From an uncultured Eubacteriales bacterium (GTDB taxonomy: Bacteria; Bacillota; Clostridia; Christensenellales; CAG-138), in NCBI GenBank assembly GCA_900547135.1, contig URFJ01000060.1:1-11743 (forward strand): 11,743 nucleotides of DNA, read 5' to 3'. Shown piece after piece: positions 1-5,886 of this stretch; the first letter of the stretch is position 1, and each line of letters begins with the position of its first letter. Both the position numbers and the translations under genes were made by a program. The notes below the pieces were generated by a model. That model saw only the letters and a list, made by a program, of their open reading frames with translations, ran no database searches and was not told where the DNA came from.

Positions 1-1
1 A

Positions 2-727
2 GTATACACATCAGCGGACAGCGTATTTCAAATTGCCGCGCACGAGGAGGTAATACCTCTGAACGAGCTGTACGGGATGTGCGAAACAGCGCGTGAAATG
101 CTTAACGGAGACTATTACGTGGGACGCGTGATAGCAAGGCCGTTTTTAGGGGCGCAAGGTTCGTATAAGCGAACCGAAAATAGAAGGGATTTTGCTATCC
201 CCCCCATCGGAGACACGATTCTGGATGGCCTGCTTGAAAACAATAAAGACACTATAGCCATAGGTAAAATTGAAGACATATTTGCCAACAGAGGAATTGC
301 GATATCGGATCATACCAGGAATAATCACGACGGCATCAAATCCTTACTGCGCTTTATAAAGGAAGATGCTGGGGATTTTATATTTGCTAATCTCGTGGAC
401 TTTGATATGCTGTACGGGCACAGAAACGACATAGAGGGATATGCTAAGGCCTTGGAATATTTCGACTACAGGCTACCGGAAATAACAGGAGCATTGAAAT
501 CAGGGGACATGCTTATCATTGCGGCTGATCACGGATGCGATCCTACAACGTCCAGCACAGACCATAGCAGGGAGTATATACCTGTAATTATAACCGGCCC
601 CCGCATAAGAGCGGGCGCTTCACTTGGAACGCTTGGCAGTTTTGCTGATATAGGCGCAACGGTATTTGAATATATTACAGGACTTAAATGGCCTATCGGC
701 ACGAGCTTTTTAAACATTATCTGTTGA
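2..727 (+). CDS. deoB: Phosphopentomutase, C-terminal part (5' end outside window)
   Basis: Phosphopentomutase interconverts ribose-1- or deoxyribose-1-phosphate with the 5-phosphates, linking nucleoside breakdown to sugar metabolism in the cytosol. The frame is open from base 2, where the encoded residues read VYTSADSVFQIAAHEE, a DeoB signature. An internal ATG at 77 is therefore not the start. Seen: 241 codons of a protein that is normally about 390-400 residues. The alkaline-phosphatase-fold metal ligands are present: Asp and His in VDFDMLYGH (fragment residues 135 and 140), Asp-His in AADHGCDPTT (176-177), and His in TDHSRE (188). Their spacing matches the ligands known from the Bacillus enzyme. 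The first metal ligand and the phosphorylated Thr lie upstream of the window. The gene is followed 65 bp later by a dacF-like gene in the same direction, a neighbourhood like the Bacillus drm-pupG-dacF order. Identification is confident. Confidence 0.96.
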   Translation, partial: VYTSADSVFQIAAHEEVIPLNELYGMCETAREMLNGDYYVGRVIARPFLGAQGSYKRTENRRDFAIPPIGDTILDGLLENNKDTIAIGKIEDIFANRGIAISDHTRNNHDGIKSLLRFIKEDAGDFIFANLVDFDMLYGHRNDIEGYAKALEYFDYRLPEITGALKSGDMLIIAADHGCDPTTSSTDHSREYIPVIITGPRIRAGASLGTLGSFADIGATVFEYITGLKWPIGTSFLNIIC

Positions 728-792
728 TTTTTGTACAAGGCTGCATTAAATCCCTTTTTCAGCAATATAGATCATCAGGGGGAGGGATTTTT

Positions 793-1935
793 ATGAAGAA
801 GCTTTTTAATATATTTTTGAGTTTATTGATAGCTGTCTCGTGTATATTTCCAGTCGTTTCGTCAGCGAACCAGCCTGTCGATATGTCGGGACTTAAGGCC
901 GCTATATTAGTGGAGTCAAGTTCCCAGCAGGTAATTCTTGAACATAACTCCACGACGGCTTTGGATGTTGCGGGGCTGGCAAGGCTGCCGCTGCTAATGG
1001 TTTTATGCGAAGCTGTTGATAAGGGAGAATTAAATCTTGATAGTACGGTAAGCGTGAGCGAGGAAGCGGCCCGGGTTAAAGGACCCACTTCATTTATTGA
1101 GGGCGGCGAGCAGATTTCTGCAAGGGATCTAATGAAGAGCGCCATTATGATAGGCGCTGGAGATTCGATCTACGCACTATGTGAACTATACGCCGGATCC
1201 GACAGCGCATTTTGCGGCCGTGTAAATTCAAGAATTCAGGGGCTGGGCATTAACGTAAACTACACTACATGCGCGGGAACTGGAGTGACGCTGTCCGCGA
1301 GCGACCTCATGAAGGTTGGCTGTGAGTTGATAAAGAGCAGCTGTTTTAAGGAATACAGCGCTGCCTATCTTGACAAGTTGGTTCACGCAAATGGGACCGA
1401 GACGCAGCTTGCAAGCCCTAACAAACTGTTAAAAACCTACAGCGGTTGCGATGGAATAGCTACAGGTTCATCTGAACCTGCGGGATACTGCGGCGTATTT
1501 TCAGTTGAACGCAGCGGAACCAGAATGGTGGGCGTGGTGTTGGGGGCTGCGAACGCTTCAGACAGGTTTGAAACCGCGGGCAGACTCTTTGACTATGGCT
1601 TTGGTTCCTTCAAAAGCGTTACGCTTGTAAAAAAGGATGAGGTTGTCGCATCCGATGTGATTATAACAGGGGGCAGCGAAAAAAGCGTTAGTCTAATCTC
1701 CTCAAAGGACGTTACGCTGCTGCTTATGCAAAACGAAACTTCACCCCAAAAGATCCTTGATGTACCGGAAACAATATCAGCTCCCTTTTCCCAAGGGGAT
1801 GTACTGGGCTATCTAAGAATAGTGGACTCAAATGAAACGGAGCTTTTCAAGGTTGAGCTATTAGCGGATAAAACCGTGGGCGAGACGTCCTTTAAAGACT
1901 TTTTTATAAGGATATTGGTTGAATGGCTTTCGTAA
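793..1935 (+). CDS. Secreted D,D-carboxypeptidase-like protein (S11/DacF family) with degenerate active site
   Basis: This is a 380-residue homologue of DacF/PBP5-type D-alanyl-D-alanine carboxypeptidases, which trim stem peptides of peptidoglycan outside the membrane. Start: ATG 793 follows GGGGGAGGG and opens a signal peptide (MKKLFNIF, hydrophobic core, likely cleavage after VSSA near residue 25). The frame is open further upstream, but without these signals. The family fold is recognisable: AAILVESSSQQVILEHN near 36, VSVSEEAA, FIEGGEQIS, DLMKSA, and a C-terminal PBP5-type beta domain (about 275-365) ending in an amphipathic anchor-like helix (FKDFFIRILVEWLS). All three catalytic motifs are changed: the SxxK position reads GLAR (61-64), SxN reads GAG (121-123) and KTG reads ATG (223-225). 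Inference: it cannot be an active serine carboxypeptidase and may bind or regulate. The frame is intact, so it is not an ordinary pseudogene. Probably co-transcribed with deoB. Confidence 0.88.
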   Translation: MKKLFNIFLSLLIAVSCIFPVVSSANQPVDMSGLKAAILVESSSQQVILEHNSTTALDVAGLARLPLLMVLCEAVDKGELNLDSTVSVSEEAARVKGPTSFIEGGEQISARDLMKSAIMIGAGDSIYALCELYAGSDSAFCGRVNSRIQGLGINVNYTTCAGTGVTLSASDLMKVGCELIKSSCFKEYSAAYLDKLVHANGTETQLASPNKLLKTYSGCDGIATGSSEPAGYCGVFSVERSGTRMVGVVLGAANASDRFETAGRLFDYGFGSFKSVTLVKKDEVVASDVIITGGSEKSVSLISSKDVTLLLMQNETSPQKILDVPETISAPFSQGDVLGYLRIVDSNETELFKVELLADKTVGETSFKDFFIRILVEWLS

Positions 1936-2007
1936 ATAGCTTAAGCTGAAGTGGACCGCAACATATTATTAGAAAGCAGAGCCGCGCCATATTCAGTGTA
2001 GTGGCAA

Positions 2008-2041
2008 AAAGGAGGTAGACACGAAAGAGGCTACCTCCTTT
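2008..2041. repeat. Perfect 11-bp inverted repeat (SD/anti-SD hairpin), possible terminator
   Basis: Arms AAAGGAGGTAG (2008-2018) and CTACCTCCTTT (2031-2041) are perfectly complementary around a 12-nt loop. The left arm is a full Shine-Dalgarno sequence and the right arm repeats the ACCTCCTTT of the 16S rRNA 3' end. It lies 72 bp after the dacF-like stop and just before the IS orfA relic. It could terminate deoB-dacF transcription, although the T-run after it is only three bases. It could also belong to the insertion sequence end and block translation of read-through transcripts. The structure is seen; the function is inferred. Confidence 0.5.
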
Positions 2042-2072
2042 GGTGTAAAATGAGGAAAAGGAGAGAGAAAAG

Positions 2073-2214
2073 ATGGGGAAACAAACAATAAGAAGCAAAG
2101 AAGAAAAACTAGCAATAGTGAAGCGGCACTTGGCGGGAGAAGCCGGACGGGCGCTGGAACGGAAAACAGCATAGGCATGATCAAATCCGGCAATGGACAG
2201 CAAAATACCTTGAA
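2073..2214 (+). pseudogene. IS3-family transposase OrfA fragment, frameshifted
   Basis: From ATG 2073, preceded by an AAGGAG-like site near 2057-2062, the frame encodes MGKQTIRSKEEKLAIVKRHL and then stops at TAG 2172-2174. Immediately afterwards, in the +1 register from 2176, the sequence encodes HDQIRQWTAKYLE, the recognition-helix portion of the same helix-turn-helix OrfA family. The two halves together match the usual N-terminus of IS3-group OrfA (EEKLAIVKR..., then HxQIRQWTAKYLE). This shows a frameshift or small deletion at about 2165-2176. The rest of OrfA, including its leucine-zipper part, is absent. A dead gene. Confidence 0.7.
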
Positions 2215-2223
2215 GTGACCTCA

Positions 2224-2250
2224 GAAGCTCTCCATCACAGCGTTGTCATA
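2224..2250 (-). pseudogene. IS3-family OrfB (DDE integrase) signature fragment, inverted
   Basis: Read on the minus strand, these 27 bases encode YDNAVMESF. This is the conserved (D)NAxMESFF segment just before the catalytic Glu region of IS3-family OrfB integrases. A TGA follows at 2221-2223, where the protein would normally continue. Upstream on the minus strand the frame is open for some further codons (NVFKVCKGLETLI), but I do not recognise that part as transposase. It lies head-on against the orfA fragment, so at least one inversion or a second IS insertion is needed to explain it. It is short but the motif is distinctive. Confidence 0.5.
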
Positions 2251-2412
2251 AATAAGGGTTTCCAGCCCTTTACATACTTTGAATACGTTGTATCTTTAGA
2301 TAGGATGCTCTGCGCAACCAATTTCGCTTTTGGGAATACGACGATATTCATTCGGTCATTGCCAAAGCAATTCATTTCTTAAACTTTCTCAGTCCTCTTC
2401 GTAAGTTGGATT

Positions 2413-2446
2413 AGCCGCCAGTCCTCTTCAGAAAGAACTGGCGGCT
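2413..2446. repeat. 10-bp inverted repeat hairpin near the IS relic right end
   Basis: AGCCGCCAGT (2413-2422) and ACTGGCGGCT (2437-2446) form a perfect GC-rich stem with a 14-nt loop. It is followed by TAATGGCTCTTTCTTG, which is T-rich but interrupted. It could be a weak terminator insulating ruvC from upstream transcription, or part of the IS relic. Confidence 0.4.
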
Positions 2447-2477
2447 TAATGGCTCTTTCTTGTCTACTTTCTCTTGA

Positions 2478-2663
2478 TTATTTCACATGTGTATGCGGAC
2501 TATCCTTTCTTAAGGTTATTTTATTGCGTTTTATCCCTCTATAATTCGATATCAATTAATACATCGTGATTACGTATCCAAGAGAAGGATACACGTTATT
2601 AATTATAATTTTACTAAGCAATATCACATTTGCTTTTAAAGTATAGGCATACCGTGTCTTTTC
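2478..2663. other. AT-rich intergenic stretch with no gene seen
   Basis: From the end of the IS relic to the ruvC promoter the DNA is AT-rich, with no open frame carrying a plausible ribosome binding site and no family motif in either direction. No tRNA-like or clear structured RNA was noticed. Probably plain intergenic DNA. Confidence 0.5.
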
Positions 2664-2692
2664 TTGTGCGCAGCTTTTATACGTGGTATAAT
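2664..2692 (+). promoter_or_regulatory. Predicted extended -10 sigma-A promoter for ruvCAB
   Basis: TTGTGC (2664-2669), a 17-bp spacer and TATAAT (2687-2692), with an upstream TG at 2684-2685 giving the extended -10 TGnTATAAT. The -35 matches only at TTG and possibly C, which the extended -10 can compensate. Transcription would start near 2699, leaving about 16 nt before the chosen ruvC start. It probably drives ruvC-ruvA-ruvB and perhaps the following coiled-coil gene. Confidence 0.65.
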
Positions 2693-2714
2693 CGTTTCAA
2701 AAAGAGGTATGGTA

Positions 2715-3212
2715 TTGATCATATTAGGCATAGACCCAGGATACGCCATAATGGGGTATGGGATTATCGACGCGGAGGGAAACAGGCTTCGAGTTATTGA
2801 TTACGGCGTAACCGAAACGCACAGCAGTATGCCTTTTCCAGAACGACTGGAGAGGTTGTATCTTGGGGCAAGACAGCTTATACAGCTCTATCGGCCGGCG
2901 TGCGTTGCGTTTGAGGAGCTGTTCTTTTACAGAAATACCGCAACCGCCATGCTCGTTGGCGCAGGAAGGGGCGTAGCGTTGCTTGCGGCCCAGCAGGAGG
3001 GGCTCCACCTTTACGAATATACGCCGATGCAGATAAAATCCGCGGTTACGGGCGATGGACATGCCGATAAAAAGCAGATGCAGGAGATGGTGCGGCTGCT
3101 GCTGAACCTAAAATCCGTGCCAAAACCGGATGACGCGGCAGACGCCCTCGGCGTTGCAATCTGTCACGCAAGTACGCCGGAGCCGGCGGCAGAGGAGTTC
3201 AAAATAAAATAA
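2715..3212 (+). CDS. ruvC: Crossover junction endodeoxyribonuclease RuvC
   Basis: RuvC is the dimeric, Mg-dependent RNase H-fold nuclease that cuts Holliday junctions symmetrically during recombinational repair. The product is 165 residues, the usual family length. Catalytic acidic residues are visible: Asp7 in MIILGIDPG, Glu67 in AFEELFF, and the Asp cluster in KPDDAADALGVAICH near the C-terminus. Start choice: TTG 2715 lies 7 nt after AAAGAGG and gives the canonical N-terminus. ATG 2709 is only 1 nt from that site. An earlier in-frame TTG at 2664 coincides with the predicted -35 box. A 13-bp gap separates it from ruvA. Confidence 0.95.
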   Translation: MIILGIDPGYAIMGYGIIDAEGNRLRVIDYGVTETHSSMPFPERLERLYLGARQLIQLYRPACVAFEELFFYRNTATAMLVGAGRGVALLAAQQEGLHLYEYTPMQIKSAVTGDGHADKKQMQEMVRLLLNLKSVPKPDDAADALGVAICHASTPEPAAEEFKIK

Positions 3213-3225
3213 GGGTTAGAAGATT

Positions 3226-3819
3226 ATGTATGCATATATCAAGGGCGTTGTTGACAGTGTTGGTGCTGACAGGGCGATAATAGAAGCATTTGGAGTTGGG
3301 TATGAGCTTATATGCAGCGTCAATACATTAAAACACGTTGGCGTTGGAGACCAGTGCAGGTTGTTCGTGCATCTGCAGTTTTCTCAGGATGCGCAGACGC
3401 TGTATGGATTCTTTGACGAGGAAGAACGGGAGATGTTTAGAAAGCTGATAGCTGTATCAAAAATAGGCCCTAAAACCGCCATAAGCATTCTCAGTTCATT
3501 GACCACGAAAGACATTACGACAGCTATACTGACTGAAAATGTAAATGCCTTTGACGGCGTGTCGGGCATAGGCAAAAAAACGGCGGCAAGGCTGCTTTTG
3601 GAGTTGAAGGGAAATATAGAAGCATTTGGAACATCTGCGCCTGAATCAGTGAAGGGTGGGCAAGGTATAAACGAAATGCGAACGGAGGCTGTAGCCGCGC
3701 TAGTATCCCTAGGCTACGACGGTATAACAGCGGGCCGCGCCGTAGCAGCTTCGCCTGACTGTGAACGCCTTGAGGATATGATAAGCGAGGCTCTCCGTGC
3801 CATACCAAGCGGCTTTTAG
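3226..3819 (+). CDS. ruvA: Holliday junction branch migration protein RuvA
   Basis: RuvA tetramers bind and hold open four-way junctions and recruit the RuvB motors. The 197-residue product shows the standard order: an OB-fold domain from MYAYIKG to about residue 62, two helix-hairpin-helix motifs (SKIGPKTAISIL near 78-89 and VSGIGKKTAARL near 112-123), then a glycine-rich flexible linker (about 138-148) and the small RuvB-binding domain (EAVAALVSLGYDG to the end). The ribosome binding site before ATG 3226 is weak (TTAGAAG), which suggests coupling to ruvC translation. ruvB begins 12 bp after its stop. Confidence 0.96.
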   Translation: MYAYIKGVVDSVGADRAIIEAFGVGYELICSVNTLKHVGVGDQCRLFVHLQFSQDAQTLYGFFDEEEREMFRKLIAVSKIGPKTAISILSSLTTKDITTAILTENVNAFDGVSGIGKKTAARLLLELKGNIEAFGTSAPESVKGGQGINEMRTEAVAALVSLGYDGITAGRAVAASPDCERLEDMISEALRAIPSGF

Positions 3820-3831
3820 GAGGAGACTTAT

Positions 3832-4842
3832 ATGGAAGACAGACTCATAACCTCATCATTGCTTGCTGAGGACGAGCAAACTGAATACAGTCTTAGACCG
3901 CGCTTTTTGAATGAATATATTGGTCAGCACGGTGTGAAGGAACACATGCATATATATATTGAAGCCGCTAAGCACCGAGGAGAGCCTCTTGATCACGCGC
4001 TTTTGTATGGCCCGCCTGGACTGGGAAAGACAACGCTGGCTTCAATAATAGCAAATGAGATGGGGTCAAATTTGCGCGTGACCTCCGGGCCTGCCATATC
4101 GCATGCTGGAGATCTTGCCGCCATATTGTCAAAGCTTGCGCCTGGCGACGTGCTGTTTATTGATGAAATACATAGGCTGAATTCAAGCGTTGAGGAAATA
4201 CTATATCCAGCTATGGAGGATTTTGAACTAGATATAGTTCTAGGAAAGGGGCCTGCGGCCAGGTCGCTCAGACTTGAACTGAAACCATTTACGCTAGTTG
4301 GAGCGACCACCCGCATGGGACTTCTGACCTCTCCGTTAAGGGACAGATTTGGCATAAAGGAGCAGCTTGAGCTTTACGCAAATGAGGATTTGAGGGAAAT
4401 AATAGAACGCAGCGCATCCATACTGGACGTTGAAATAGATAATGACGGTTCTACAGAGATAGCGTCCAGGTCGCGCGGTACCCCAAGGATTGCCAACAGA
4501 CTGCTAAAGCGCGTTAGAGATTACGCGCAGGTAAGAGGTGACGGCGTTATAGATAAAAAAACCGCTCAGGCAGGGCTTAATATGCTGTCAATTGATGGGC
4601 TTGGCCTGGACGCAACGGACAGGCGGATCCTCTCAACAATGATTGAAAAGTTTGCGGGACGGCCTGTCGGTGTGGATACTATAGCGGCTTCTACAGGGGA
4701 AGATGCGACTACAGTGGAGGACGTGTATGAGCCATATCTGATGCAGCTGGGATTTATAGCGCGGACTCCGCGGGGAAGGGTCGTACTTCCAAGAGGATAC
4801 GCGCATATGGGATTTTTGCCGCCGATTCAGGAATATAACTGA
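3832..4842 (+). CDS. ruvB: Holliday junction branch migration ATPase RuvB
   Basis: RuvB is the AAA+ hexameric motor that drives branch migration together with RuvA. The 336-residue product has typical length and all hallmarks: Walker A GPPGLGKT (60-67), Walker B LFIDEIH (108-114), sensor 1 GATTR (157-161), the arginine-finger region PLRDRFG (168-174), sensor 2 region RGTPRIANRLL (215-225), and the C-terminal winged-helix DNA-binding domain ending RTPRGRVV. ATG 3832 is preceded by a strong AGGAGGAG, which begins directly at the ruvA stop codon. ruvA and ruvB are thus tightly linked. No oddities seen. Confidence 0.97.
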   Translation: MEDRLITSSLLAEDEQTEYSLRPRFLNEYIGQHGVKEHMHIYIEAAKHRGEPLDHALLYGPPGLGKTTLASIIANEMGSNLRVTSGPAISHAGDLAAILSKLAPGDVLFIDEIHRLNSSVEEILYPAMEDFELDIVLGKGPAARSLRLELKPFTLVGATTRMGLLTSPLRDRFGIKEQLELYANEDLREIIERSASILDVEIDNDGSTEIASRSRGTPRIANRLLKRVRDYAQVRGDGVIDKKTAQAGLNMLSIDGLGLDATDRRILSTMIEKFAGRPVGVDTIAASTGEDATTVEDVYEPYLMQLGFIARTPRGRVVLPRGYAHMGFLPPIQEYN

Positions 4843-4878
4843 GCATAATAAACCGTATATAAAACAGGAGGTAACACC

Positions 4879-5631
4879 ATGGCCAAAAGAGTACGCGACC
4901 TGGAACAGGAAATTGAACGATTAAACGAAGAGCTTGTAGCCGCAAGACAGGGACAAAGCAACCTCCAAGCTGAACTCAACCTATTTAGAACGAAGGAAAA
5001 CGCCATTGTTGGAGCGCTTACAGAGGCGCAGGCGTCGGCTGCAAAAACCGTGGAGGACGCCAAGGGCCGCGCGTGCATTATAATAAAGGATGCTGAGGAG
5101 GAGGCAAAGGCGAGGCTTGCCGCGGCGGAGGCGAGCATCAACGAGGCCAACGAAAGGGCTGCCTTGATAATTGAAAACGCGCAGGCTGAGGCGCGAAGAA
5201 GGATGGACGATGCGGAGCGCGCTGTAAGCGAATACAGAAACAATATTGACAGGCTTAACGGCTATTTGACACAGGCGGCAGAGGCCGCGAAAACCTTTGC
5301 GGTTCAGTTTGGCGATTTTATAACAGGCATTAATCCTGAGACTGATGTAGATTACGCATTGGAAATGCTGCCCAAATACCACGATGGCGTTGATGAGAGC
5401 AGGCTTCCAAAGGATTATAAGGATCCGGCTGAGCTAATGCAGAGCATATACGTACTTCAGGGGCGCGATATACCGGTGGAAGACAAGGAGCGCGGCAATG
5501 CGGACGACTGTGGGGAGGACGACCATGTTTGGACCGTAGATGAAGTAAAGGTTGATGAAAAGGATGCTAAAATGTTTGAAACGGATGATGAACTCGACGC
5601 GCTTATTGAAGATATACTTAATGACGATTGA
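4879..5631 (+). CDS. DivIVA-like coiled-coil protein of unknown function
   Basis: The product is an acidic 250-residue cytosolic protein with no signal peptide or membrane segment. Residues 4-37 form a first coil (VRDLEQEIERLNEEL...). Residues 40-135 are an Ala/Glu/Lys/Arg-rich helix with DivIVA-like repeats (KDAEEEAKARLAAAEAS, ALIIENAQAEARRRMDDAE). Next comes QFGDFITGINPETDVDYALE and a very acidic C-terminus (VDEKDAKMFETDDELDALIE, then four more acidic-rich residues). The N-terminal lipid-binding domain of true DivIVA/GpsB (about 60 residues with a conserved Phe-Arg/Gly turn) is missing. ATG 4879 has an ideal AGGAGGT 6 nt upstream. The gene starts 36 bp after ruvB and probably shares its transcript. 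The role is unknown; a scaffold or adaptor in division or chromosome handling is only a guess from the coil. Confidence 0.75.
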   Translation: MAKRVRDLEQEIERLNEELVAARQGQSNLQAELNLFRTKENAIVGALTEAQASAAKTVEDAKGRACIIIKDAEEEAKARLAAAEASINEANERAALIIENAQAEARRRMDDAERAVSEYRNNIDRLNGYLTQAAEAAKTFAVQFGDFITGINPETDVDYALEMLPKYHDGVDESRLPKDYKDPAELMQSIYVLQGRDIPVEDKERGNADDCGEDDHVWTVDEVKVDEKDAKMFETDDELDALIEDILNDD

Positions 5632-5656
5632 CATGAAGAATCGGTCATGCTATAAT
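5628..5656 (+). promoter_or_regulatory. Consensus sigma-A promoter for the T-box/proS transcript
   Basis: TTGACA (5628-5633), a 17-bp spacer and TATAAT (5651-5656). Both hexamers are perfect, and TG at 5648-5649 adds the extended -10. The -35 box contains the TGA stop (5629-5631) of the upstream coiled-coil gene. Transcription is expected to begin near 5663. Such a strong promoter fits T-box genes, which are controlled by termination rather than by initiation. Confidence 0.88.
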
Positions 5657-5662
5657 TAAATT

Positions 5663-5875
5663 TATTAAAGGCTGTGATAGGGTCTAGTTTGATATATCGA
5701 CTAAAGAGAGCTTCCCATTTGCTGTAAGGGTTGCAGTTGATTACGAATGTCCCGCCCTTTGAGCCGCAGGGAGGAAATGCCCTGACGCAAGCCGCGTTAA
5801 AGGCGTAAGAGTACAAAATAAGGTGGTACCGCGTGTATTATCCCGCCCTTATATAAAGGGGCGGGTTTTATTTTT
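5663..5875 (+). promoter_or_regulatory. T-box leader (tRNA-Pro-responsive) controlling proS
   Basis: The diagnostic T-box sequence AAGGTGGTACCGCG lies at 5820-5833, just upstream of an intrinsic terminator and a synthetase gene. Stem I elements are visible upstream: an AGAGAG bulge-type segment (5705-5710), an apical region with TTTGCTGTAAGGG (5718-5730), and a specifier-side segment ACGAATGTCCCGCCC (5743-5757) followed by TTTGAG. The C-rich run offers the proline codons CCC or CCG (5751-5757), in agreement with proS; I cannot fix which triplet is read without folding. Known mechanism: uncharged tRNA pairs with the specifier and the T-box bulge, stabilises the antiterminator and lets transcription proceed into proS. 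Confidence 0.93.
5842..5875 (+). terminator. T-box intrinsic terminator before proS
   Basis: The stem CCCGCCC (5842-5848) with GGGCGGG (5859-5865), extended inward by a G-U and an A-U pair around a short AT loop, is followed by TTTTATTTTT (5866-5875). The 5' part of this region competes with the T-box antiterminator. The proS ribosome binding site begins directly after the T-run. Confidence 0.92.
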
Positions 5876-5886
5876 AGGAGGTTAAT

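Larger units (their letters stand above)
2001..2477. mobile_element. Degenerate IS3-family insertion sequence relic
   Basis: A remnant of about 480 bp between the dacF-like gene and ruvC. Evidence: a broken orfA on the plus strand (2073-2214), a fragment of the OrfB signature on the minus strand (2224-2250), and possible imperfect ends. The left end contains GTAGACA (2015-2021) preceded by GGAG and an A-run. The right end starts TGTCTAC at 2461 and continues with a T/C-rich tract, which is its approximate inverted copy. A full IS3 element is 1.2-1.5 kb with both orfs on one strand, so this copy has lost most of orfB and has an inverted piece. It cannot encode its own transposase. The exact boundaries are an inference; the transposase fragments are the firm part. 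Confidence 0.6.

Noticed and set aside
688..792. Upstream extension of the dacF-like frame to an ATG at 688, inside deoB
   Set aside because: No ribosome binding site or signal peptide logic there. ATG 793 has a strong GGAGGG and starts a clear signal peptide.
1904..2203. Minus-strand open frame of 99 codons after the dacF-like gene
   Set aside because: It is the antisense of the OrfA relic and the dacF end, with no ribosome binding site and no recognisable motif; its hydrophobic stretches come from the purine-rich opposite strand.
2238..2378. Minus-strand frame of about 47 codons beginning MNCFGNDRMNIVVF in the IS region
   Set aside because: No ribosome binding site and no known family; it overlaps the OrfB fragment in another frame and sits in scrambled IS DNA.
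4827..5382. Minus-strand open frames of 133-138 codons opposite the coiled-coil gene
   Set aside because: They are shadows of the GC-rich Ala/Glu repeats and have no start signals.
5457..5816. Minus-strand open frame of 119 codons across the T-box leader
   Set aside because: Ser-rich antisense of an acidic coding tail plus structured RNA; the plus strand has a complete promoter, T-box and terminator.
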